From assembly GCF_018736065.1 (NCBI RefSeq), contig NZ_CP076129.1:1377501-1441500 (forward strand): 64,000 bases of DNA, given 5' to 3'. Numbering within the stretch: position 1 is the first letter of the stretch; each line of letters begins with the position of its first letter. Source of the stretch: Flammeovirga kamogawensis (lineage in GTDB: Bacteria > Bacteroidota > Bacteroidia > Cytophagales > Flammeovirgaceae). The notes under the pieces are model-generated. The model searched no databases. It was given only the letters and a program-made list of their open reading frames with translations, and had not been told where the DNA came from. A program made the translations under genes and the position numbers. Positions 18,244 to 25,459 of the stretch are shown here, one piece after another.

Positions 18244-19041
18244 ATGAAATACTACAACAATAAAACTGTATTTATTACTGGAGGAACTAGTGGTATTGGT
18301 TTAGAAATGGGTAAACAACTGGCAAATTTTGGAGCAAATGTAGTAGTTTTTGGAAGAAAAAATTTAGAGACATCTGTTAAAGTAATTGAGCAAAATAAAA
18401 TGTCTAATAAAGTGTATTCACATTTTTTAGATACCACAGATATTGAGTCAATAAAATCAGCTTTTCATTTTGCAGAAAAAGTAGTGGGTACACCTGATAT
18501 TGTAATTCACTCTGCTGGAATTGGGAAGTGTCTACCATTTTTAGAAACCTCACAGTCTGATTTTGAAAAGATAATTAATAGTAATGTTTTTGGCTCTAGA
18601 AATGTTGCTGATGTTGCGTTTAACTATTTAAAAAAGTCAAAAGGTCAACTCTTATTTATTGCTTCTTTGGCAGGTTTAATTTCTAATTATGGTTATTCAG
18701 CATATTGTAGTTCTAAATTTGCTACTGTAGGTTTTGCAAGTGTGTTACGTAGTGAATGGAAACCTTATCAGATACGAATATCTGTGGCCTGCCCTCCAGA
18801 AATTGACACTCCATTAGTCGAAGCTGAACGTTTAGAATCACCTAAGGTAGCAAAAGTTTTAAAACAATTTGCAGGAAACTTAAAATTAACATCAGCATGT
18901 TCTTATCTTCTAAAGGAATTATCAAAAAATAAATTTATGATTATTCCAGGTTTTAAAGCAAAATTTGTTGCGTTGACACAAAGAATATTACCTAGTATAA
19001 ATTTCTTTATTAGTGATTTAATAATCAAAAAAATGAAGTAA
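18244..19041 (+). CDS. Short-chain dehydrogenase, 3-ketodihydrosphingosine reductase-like
   Basis: The start is placed at the ATG at 18244, where the Rossmann fold begins; the upstream frame runs into a terminator hairpin. The cofactor motif TGGTSGIG is at residues 12-19, the catalytic Ser141 is in 'FIASLAG' and Tyr154/Lys158 are in 'YSAYCSSKFA'. Residues 'ACPPEIDTPLVEAE' resemble the 'PPD(T/I)DTPG..EE' segment found in 3-ketodihydrosphingosine reductases. The C-terminus is hydrophobic and basic. If correct, it reduces 3-ketosphinganine to sphinganine in sphingolipid synthesis, a pathway known in Bacteroidota. The exact substrate is an inference; other SDRs cannot be excluded. Closest SPT is not in this window. 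Confidence 0.75.
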   Translation: MKYYNNKTVFITGGTSGIGLEMGKQLANFGANVVVFGRKNLETSVKVIEQNKMSNKVYSHFLDTTDIESIKSAFHFAEKVVGTPDIVIHSAGIGKCLPFLETSQSDFEKIINSNVFGSRNVADVAFNYLKKSKGQLLFIASLAGLISNYGYSAYCSSKFATVGFASVLRSEWKPYQIRISVACPPEIDTPLVEAERLESPKVAKVLKQFAGNLKLTSACSYLLKELSKNKFMIIPGFKAKFVALTQRILPSINFFISDLIIKKMK

Positions 19042-19173
19042 AGATATCATTTTAAAAATAGAAAATTAGCAGATAGAATTGATTTAAAAAACATCTTAAA
19101 TAATAAGTACAACAAGTTTAGTTGCTCCTTTATAAGGATATAAAGCTTATTTTTTAATCATATTTAAAAATCA

Positions 19174-20568
19174 ATGAAATATTTTTCTATCTACTTATTA
19201 TTCTTTGTTGGAGCTCTATTAACTTCTTGCGAAAGCAGCGAAAATTGCACAGAAACTACATGGTATGAAGATGCCGATAATGATGGTTTAGGAGATCCCG
19301 ATGCGACTTTAGAAGCTTGTGAACAACCTGAAGGTTATGTAGCTAATGGTAATGATACTGATGATAACGGAGGAGGTACAACTTCTGATTGTGATACACC
19401 AAGTGAAGTTGCACAATCGACTAATACTGAAATTGAAGCAATGCGACAAGCAATGATATCGTTTAGAAATTCACTTTCCTCTACACTTTTGTCTCAAGCT
19501 ACTACATGCTTAGATGATGACCGTTTTTATACCTGGCATAATACGCCAAATTCTAACGGAACGCAAAGAGATGGTATTATTTATGGAGATCTTACAGAAG
19601 ATCAGTTAGCAGATTTTAAAAATCTATTACAATTGTTTTTAAGTGATGGAGGTTATCAGAAAGTTGATGAAATAACGATGTTAGCTGAAGGGCTCTTAAA
19701 CACTGAAAATTCTTCTGCTTGGAACCCTGATTATTACTCTATTGATATGTTTGGTGATCCAGAAAATAGTGGCTCTTGGGGATTTCAATTAGATGGGCAT
19801 CATTTAGCAATAAATTTTCTAGTACATGGTGATAACGTTTCTATAGTTCCTGCATTTTTAGGAGGAGAACCTGCTGTATCTTCTTTTAATGGAACTGATT
19901 TTGATATTTTTAAAGATGAAAGAGACCTTGCATTAACGTTATATAATGAATTATCAACTTCCGAGAATGCAGCTGCAGTTTCATCAAGTAGTCATTCTAT
20001 GGAAGTAGGTCCTGCAGGAACTCCTGGTGATGTAGACCCATACAGAGGTGATTATGACTACTCTGGTTTTGCAGGAACAGGTTTAAAATATTCTGATATG
20101 TCTTCTGAAACACAAGCTAATTTAATATTGGTAATGAAAGAGTATGTATACAATATGGAAACTGCATTTGCAGATGCATGGTGGACCGATATTATGGCAA
20201 ATTTAGATGATACCTATTTTGTTTGGATAGACGAGGTGGATAGCCCAACAACAACTTCACCTTTTTATTACAGAATCTATAATCCCTATTTATGGGTTGA
20301 ATATAATTCAGAAAATGCTCTTGGTGGAGGTGGAGCAGATTATAATCATGTGCATACAATAACAAGAATACCCAATAACCCTTCTACATCAGCTGGAGGA
20401 GATTATGGTGTTTTTGCACAAATGATTAATAAAGGAGATGTAAAAACATTATTTGAGCATTACGCAATGGCGGACCATCATAAAGCAAGTGAAATGTTGT
20501 TTGACTATACCGTAAAGTTAGCACATGGACATAGTCACCATTCTCATACTCACTCTCATATACATTAA
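19174..20568 (+). CDS. DUF3500-domain lipoprotein with His-rich C-terminus
   Basis: A lipoprotein leader ends in the lipobox 'LLTSC' (Cys19). Residues about 24-50 ('WYEDADNDGLGDPDATLEAC') match a calcium-binding thrombospondin-type-3-like repeat with an Asp-rich loop. The rest is a DUF3500-like domain, with 'RDGIIYGDLTEDQ' and 'WGFQLDGHHLAINF' as recognisable blocks and 'DYNHVHTITR' near the end. The last 20 residues are strikingly His-rich (seven His in 'HGHSHHSHTHSHIH'), suggesting metal binding. The domain is of unknown function. A lipid-anchored envelope protein is the best reading. It stands alone, with a 200-bp gap on each side. Confidence 0.75.
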   Translation: MKYFSIYLLFFVGALLTSCESSENCTETTWYEDADNDGLGDPDATLEACEQPEGYVANGNDTDDNGGGTTSDCDTPSEVAQSTNTEIEAMRQAMISFRNSLSSTLLSQATTCLDDDRFYTWHNTPNSNGTQRDGIIYGDLTEDQLADFKNLLQLFLSDGGYQKVDEITMLAEGLLNTENSSAWNPDYYSIDMFGDPENSGSWGFQLDGHHLAINFLVHGDNVSIVPAFLGGEPAVSSFNGTDFDIFKDERDLALTLYNELSTSENAAAVSSSSHSMEVGPAGTPGDVDPYRGDYDYSGFAGTGLKYSDMSSETQANLILVMKEYVYNMETAFADAWWTDIMANLDDTYFVWIDEVDSPTTTSPFYYRIYNPYLWVEYNSENALGGGGADYNHVHTITRIPNNPSTSAGGDYGVFAQMINKGDVKTLFEHYAMADHHKASEMLFDYTVKLAHGHSHHSHTHSHIH

Positions 20569-20777
20569 ATTCGTAATTAATTATTAAAGTTAGATATTAA
20601 AAGTTATCTCACTTTTATATTGAAGCTACTTTTTCAGAAGAAAATAGTTTTAGTAAAAATAGGGGTTTTCAAATCTCTTTACACTTCTATTTATGAAAAC
20701 ACTACTTAGTTGTTATGAAAACATTGATCTAAAGTAGTGAGACATAAATTTATTGAAAACTTATATTTTCTAATTTG

Positions 20778-21233
20778 ATGAAAAAGCTACACATCGTTTT
20801 ATTATTCTTAGGTGTTTTAATCTCTTCTTTATCTTTTGCTCAAAATGTGAAGCAAAACAAAAGTGCTAATTGGGGTAATCGACATGTAAAATCAAGTAGT
20901 AAAGGTGGAAAACCAGACAATGCCGTAGGTTATTTATCAGAAGGAAACCTTGCTGCTTTTTCTGATAAAGATAGTTTGTTTTTAGAAGATTTAACTCCTG
21001 ATTTAGAGGATTTGGGTATTACAACATCAGAGTGGGAAAGTATTCAAAATAAATTAAGAACGTGTTGGACATTGACAAAAAAAGCAGCTTTCAAAAAAGC
21101 AATTGATGAATTGAATAATGAAATTTTTTCTAATCATAATTGTGTAGCTGTTTACGCAGAGTATGGTGGCAAAGGTGGGCAGAAAGCCATGACCGTTTAC
21201 TCAAAAGAAGCATGGAATTTACTTCCAAATTAA
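20778..21233 (+). CDS. Secreted protein of unknown function, 151 aa
   Basis: The open frame begins at a TTG (20775), but the ATG at 20778 starts a standard signal peptide (residues 1-22, 'MKKLHIVLLFLGVLISSLSFAQ'). The mature chain has a Lys/Ser/Gly-rich segment ('KSSSKGGKPD') and a C-terminal helical part with two cysteines ('LRTCWTL', 'NHNCVAVYA') that could form a disulfide. No family is recognised. It is followed by a terminator. Confidence 0.6.
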   Translation: MKKLHIVLLFLGVLISSLSFAQNVKQNKSANWGNRHVKSSSKGGKPDNAVGYLSEGNLAAFSDKDSLFLEDLTPDLEDLGITTSEWESIQNKLRTCWTLTKKAAFKKAIDELNNEIFSNHNCVAVYAEYGGKGGQKAMTVYSKEAWNLLPN

Positions 21234-21264
21234 ATGATTTGAAAAGTAGATAAATCAATACTTT

Positions 21265-21300
21265 AAACGAGAGGTAGTACTATTACCTCTCGTTTTGTAT
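21265..21300. terminator. Bidirectional terminator between convergent genes
   Basis: Perfect 12-bp stem (21265-21276 with 21284-21295, aaacgagaggta) and T tracts on both strands, between the secreted protein gene and the aldehyde dehydrogenase gene. Confidence 0.85.
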
Positions 21301-21318
21301 TTCAAAAATCAAATTTAA

Positions 21319-22767
21319 TTACCCAAAGCACATATATTTTATTTCAAGGTATTCATCAATTCCATATTTTGAACCTTCTTTTCCAAAACCACTTTCTTTA
21401 ATTCCTCCAAAAGGTGCTACAGTTGTGGAAATCATACCAGTGTTGATACCCACCATTCCGTACTCTAATGCTTCAGCCACTCTCCACACCAATTGGTAAT
21501 CTCTGCCGTAGAAATAAGCTGCTAAACCAAAAGGAGTATCATTAGCCATTTCAATTACTTCATCTTCTGTTTGGAAGCGGAAAATTGGGACGATTGGACC
21601 AAAAATTTCTTCAGTATACACATCCATTCCTTTTTTCACATTGGATAGAATTGTAGGTAAGAAAATCTGATCATTTTCTGAAGAAACTTTCCCCCCAAGT
21701 TCAATAGAAGCACCTTTATTTGTGGCATCATTTACAATTCCTTGCACAAACTTAACAGCATTTTTATCAATCAAAGGACCAATTTGAACACCTTCATCAA
21801 AACCATTTCCAACTTTTAATAGACTTACCGCTTTTTTTAGTTTTGAAGTGAATTCATCGTAGATTTCATCATGAACAAAGAAGCGATTTGAACAAACACA
21901 AGTCTGCCCTGCATTTCTATATTTCGAAGCAATAGCCCCTTCTACCGCTTTATCAATATCAGCATCTGCAAAAACAATAAACGGAGCATTGCCCCCTAAT
22001 TCCATAGATACTTTTTTAACGGTATCAGCACAGGCTTTTATTAATGTTTTTCCAACTTCTGTAGAACCTGTAAACGACAGTTTCCTTATGATAGGATTTT
22101 CAGTTAATTCTTGCCCAATTTCACTTGTTCTATTAGAAGTAATTACATTGAAAACCCCTTTAGGAATACCGGCTCTTTCTGCCAATTCTCCTAATGCTAA
22201 AGCACTTAAAGGTGTATATTTTGCGGGTTTTACAACAATGGAACATCCTGCAGCTAATGCTGGACCAACTTTTCTTGTAATCATTGCATTTGGAAAGTTC
22301 CATGGAGTAATAGCTGCAACAACACCTACAGGTTGTTTAATAGTTATTATTCTTTTATCTGCTTGATGTCCAGGAATTACATCACCATAAGTACGTTTAG
22401 CTTCCTCTGCAAACCATTCTACAAATGATGCCCCATAAGCAATTTCACCAATCGCCTCAGGAAGTGGTTTTCCTTGTTCTAACGTTAATATTTTCCCTAA
22501 ATCCTCTTTATGTTCGATCATTAAATCAAACCATTTTCTTAAGATTTGAGAACGTTCTCCGGCAGTAGTTTTCTTCCACTCTTTTTGAGCTTTTTCTGCC
22601 GCTAATATTGTATTTCGAGTATCTTCTTTATCAAAATTAGCTATAGAGATAATAGTTGATTGGTCATAAGGGTTTGTAACTTCAAAAGTTTTTCCTTCAT
22701 GTCCATCAACCCATTTTCCATTAACGTAACATTTATCTTTAAGAAGAGATTTATCTTTTAATTTCAT
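21319..22767 (-). CDS. gabD: NAD(P)-dependent succinate-semialdehyde-type dehydrogenase
   Basis: This 482-residue protein is an aldehyde dehydrogenase of the succinate-semialdehyde branch. It has 'ITPWNFP' (about 153-159), the nucleotide-fold loop 'FTGSTEVGK', the catalytic Glu256 in 'MELGGN', and the catalytic Cys290 in 'GQTCVCSNR', with 'EIFGPI' and 'GGIKESGFG' near the end. The family oxidises succinate semialdehyde (or a related short aldehyde acid) to the acid. It is cytoplasmic. It is monocistronic, ending at the terminator at 21265. The substrate preference within this family can differ, so the name is a best guess. Confidence 0.88.
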   Translation of the reverse strand: MKLKDKSLLKDKCYVNGKWVDGHEGKTFEVTNPYDQSTIISIANFDKEDTRNTILAAEKAQKEWKKTTAGERSQILRKWFDLMIEHKEDLGKILTLEQGKPLPEAIGEIAYGASFVEWFAEEAKRTYGDVIPGHQADKRIITIKQPVGVVAAITPWNFPNAMITRKVGPALAAGCSIVVKPAKYTPLSALALGELAERAGIPKGVFNVITSNRTSEIGQELTENPIIRKLSFTGSTEVGKTLIKACADTVKKVSMELGGNAPFIVFADADIDKAVEGAIASKYRNAGQTCVCSNRFFVHDEIYDEFTSKLKKAVSLLKVGNGFDEGVQIGPLIDKNAVKFVQGIVNDATNKGASIELGGKVSSENDQIFLPTILSNVKKGMDVYTEEIFGPIVPIFRFQTEDEVIEMANDTPFGLAAYFYGRDYQLVWRVAEALEYGMVGINTGMISTTVAPFGGIKESGFGKEGSKYGIDEYLEIKYMCFG

Positions 22768-22980
22768 GGTTGTTTAATTTTTTTCAAAAATTAGGCTGAA
22801 AAATTAAGAGTTAAAAATGAAGGATACGTTTTATTTTATTTCAGGCTAAGTAATTTAGTATAACCCGTTTTTTATCCTGATAACGGTACTTGAAACTTAG
22901 TGAAACACCTTAGAATGTTTGTTGCTTATCAATATGTTTTATAAATTCGGTCATTGCTAACGATCTCATTCTAAATTAAC

Positions 22981-23550
22981 TTGAAAAATCTACCTCACTT
23001 TAAAAGAAAATTACTTCAGCGTTATATAGAGCTGAAAAAATATTCTGTTGCTTGGATAGCAAAATATTTAGAGGTATCTCCATCTACTATTTATCGTGAG
23101 TTGAAAAGAAATACTAATCCTCATACGGAAAGATATGATGCCGATTACGCTCATAAATTATATAGAGCTAGGAAAAAGTATGCAGGTTCTAGAAAAAAGA
23201 ATCCATTCAGAATACATCCCTTACGTACTACAAAATATAAATTACACGATGAAAGACGTTTAATTTATTGGTATTCAGATCAATATTATTTCCGATTAAA
23301 TTTAAGAAAATGGAAATTTAGTACTTCTGGATATAAAATTTATGCCGAACGCTTAGGGATTAAGAAATTCCATTATTTAAATAATTGGGAATATTATGAT
23401 CTTTTGTTAGAACACCTGAAATTCTTTATAAAATTTAAGTCATCTACACTTCCAAAATATTACTGGATGCGTAGATTAATAAAAAAAGAAGCCGCTCTCG
23501 AAGTTTGGAAAAATCCTGTACCACAGATGCAACAGAAGAAATGCGTCTAA
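22981..23550 (+). CDS. IS30-type helix-turn-helix protein without a transposase core
   Basis: The frame starts at TTG; there is no internal ATG before the HTH, so a non-ATG start is likely. Residues about 1-65 match the N-terminal HTH of IS30-family transposases: 'LQRYIELKKYSVAWIAKYLEVSPSTIYRELKRN', followed by 'YDADYAHKLYRARKKYA'. In an IS30 transposase this is followed by a DDE catalytic domain; here the remaining ~120 residues are basic and aromatic and carry no DDE motif. I see no IS30-like terminal inverted repeats around it. It is either a decayed transposase or a domesticated DNA-binding protein. Confidence 0.6.
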   Translation: MKNLPHFKRKLLQRYIELKKYSVAWIAKYLEVSPSTIYRELKRNTNPHTERYDADYAHKLYRARKKYAGSRKKNPFRIHPLRTTKYKLHDERRLIYWYSDQYYFRLNLRKWKFSTSGYKIYAERLGIKKFHYLNNWEYYDLLLEHLKFFIKFKSSTLPKYYWMRRLIKKEAALEVWKNPVPQMQQKKCV

Positions 23551-23806
23551 TCTATTCTTATTCCTCCTTATTTACCCTATTTCTCCCTACTTTATAACCT
23601 TGCCTTTATCACTTATCATTATGAAAGTGATTTTTTAATGTACAAATTTTTCGAGAGGTCAGTTTACACCGGTAAAAGTAAGATTTATAAAGTTTTTCGG
23701 ATTTGCTCACGAAAATAGAGCTATAAATGTAGTGTTGCCATCTAAAAAGTTATTGGTTATTATAAATAATTGTAAGAATCTTTACTTCCTGTTCGTTCAT
23801 GTTGGT

Positions 23807-25108
23807 TTAGTTTACATTTTTATTGTTAGTATTATTCTCATCTAAGAAAAACGATATTACTGTTGTATTAAATCGTTCTGGATTAGTAGAAGGTTCCATA
23901 TGATTTCCACCTTTAAAAATTATTAGTTGATCATTTTTAATTTTCTCGGCAATTAATCTAGTATGGCTTTCAAAAAAGTAATCATTTTCTCCTGCCATTA
24001 TTAAAGTAGGGCAAGTGATTTTCTGTAAGTCATTGGGATTAATATTTGGTTCATCTCTCAATAAATACATCATCCTTTTTTGGAAAGTGATTTCATTCGT
24101 TTGTTTTTCTAATTGTCTGATCAATTTTTTAAGTTGCTTATTAATTTCAGGTTTTATAGAGGTTTCATCATTAAATAGACAAGCACCCATAACAGCAAGT
24201 TTATTTATTTTCTGTGGTGCTTTCATTGCCATAATAAGTCCAGTATTTCCTCCATCACTCCATCCTAAAACATTCACTTTTTTCAGATTTAAATGCTCTA
24301 TTAAAGCGATCATATCATCAGCAAAAAGAGTATAAGAAAAAGAAGTTCCATCCTCGGTAGATTGTCCATGTCCTCTTGTATCTACTGCTATGACTTTATA
24401 TTTTTTAGCGAGTACAGGTATTTGCGCTGCATAACTTTTAATAGATTGAGAATTACCATGAATTAGGAGGAGAGGTTCTCCCTCACCATATGTTTCATAA
24501 TATAGTTTTACTCCATTTACATCTGCAAACTTTCCATTTTTTTTGTTGTAGCCATAGATTGATAATTGACTTGCATCTATTATAAGACAATTGTTATCTT
24601 TTTCTTTATGAATTTCAAATTTACAATCTTTAGGTAAATTAAAAGTACCCCAATTGTTATCATATGTAGTATCTTCTAATCTTGCATTTGGTAATGCTAT
24701 TGTTTCCCATTCACCTCCTTTCATTTTAATTTTCAAATCAAAATTATCGAAATAATATTTTCCTTTATTTAGGCATATGCCTCCAAATAATATATCCTTT
24801 GATTTTTTATCAATTTTACCTTTAATAGAATAGTTTTTCCATACATTAGATTGTATTGGTTTTTTATACATATTGTTAAAAAAAACTGTATTATCCTTTC
24901 TGTCATCGATTCTTACCCATAAGTGAGAAGAAGAATTAGAGGTCATAGTATCTGCTTTTACATCTGCAGAAAAAACAAATTCTCCTCCTGCATACTTTTC
25001 AATATTAAGTTGTTTAACAAAGACTGAAACAATATCTCTAGGGGTTTGAGCATGTGAAAATTGAATAGAAAAAAGGAATAAAATTAAAGAGTTAGCATAA
25101 TATCTCAT
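23807..25108 (-). CDS. Alpha/beta hydrolase with an N-terminal beta-sandwich domain
   Basis: A signal peptide (1-20, ending 'FSHA') is followed by a ~160-residue region (about 35-185) that reads like a carbohydrate-binding or lectin-type beta-sandwich ('GEFVFSADV', 'SSHLWVRIDDR', 'KGKYYFDNFDLKIK'). The catalytic domain starts near 195 ('DVNGVKLYYETYGEGEPLLLIHG'), with the nucleophile Ser284 in G-x-S-D-G ('LGWSDGGNTG'), and 'TLIMAGENDYFF' and 'FKGGNHMEP' supplying the acid and His. It should be an exported esterase or carboxypeptidase-like enzyme; the substrate is unknown. It lies 350 bp from the GH2 gene, on the opposite strand. Confidence 0.8.
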   Translation of the reverse strand: MRYYANSLILFLFSIQFSHAQTPRDIVSVFVKQLNIEKYAGGEFVFSADVKADTMTSNSSSHLWVRIDDRKDNTVFFNNMYKKPIQSNVWKNYSIKGKIDKKSKDILFGGICLNKGKYYFDNFDLKIKMKGGEWETIALPNARLEDTTYDNNWGTFNLPKDCKFEIHKEKDNNCLIIDASQLSIYGYNKKNGKFADVNGVKLYYETYGEGEPLLLIHGNSQSIKSYAAQIPVLAKKYKVIAVDTRGHGQSTEDGTSFSYTLFADDMIALIEHLNLKKVNVLGWSDGGNTGLIMAMKAPQKINKLAVMGACLFNDETSIKPEINKQLKKLIRQLEKQTNEITFQKRMMYLLRDEPNINPNDLQKITCPTLIMAGENDYFFESHTRLIAEKIKNDQLIIFKGGNHMEPSTNPERFNTTVISFFLDENNTNNKNVN

Positions 25109-25459
25109 TGAAGTTCAGTTTTTGGTTAGTGAATAATTGAATACGGAATAAAGAAACATTTTTGTTGTAAATAGTTGGAATGTTAATCCTGAAGAAGAGT
25201 TATACTTTCAAAACAAACGAAGAGCATCAAAAAAAATTCGAACTTATTAAAAACCCAAATAAAAATTCTAAAATCGTATCAAAACCTTCTTTACAGGTCT
25301 AATATGGCTATTTTAGTACTATTTTCTACCCTTTTGAATTGTAACTAAACTTGAAAAGATTAAAGAATACCCACTTTTGTAGATGTCAATGTATGTGTGA
25401 CAACTAAAACATCGACTACCATTTATTAATACAATTTTTTAACGCATAGCGGATAAAGT
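25109..25459. other. Divergent intergenic region upstream of the GH2 gene
   Basis: No gene is seen. It carries the promoter-like element at 25351-25379 and a possible regulatory motif at 25306-25327, which shares ATTTT(T)A...TTTT with sites upstream of 44178 and 55703. Confidence 0.4.
25351..25379 (+). promoter_or_regulatory. Possible promoter for the GH2 gene
   Basis: TTG (25351-25353), an 18-base spacer, and CACTTTTG (25372-25379), one mismatch from TAnnTTTG, lie about 80 bases before the start codon at 25460. Confidence 0.35.
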
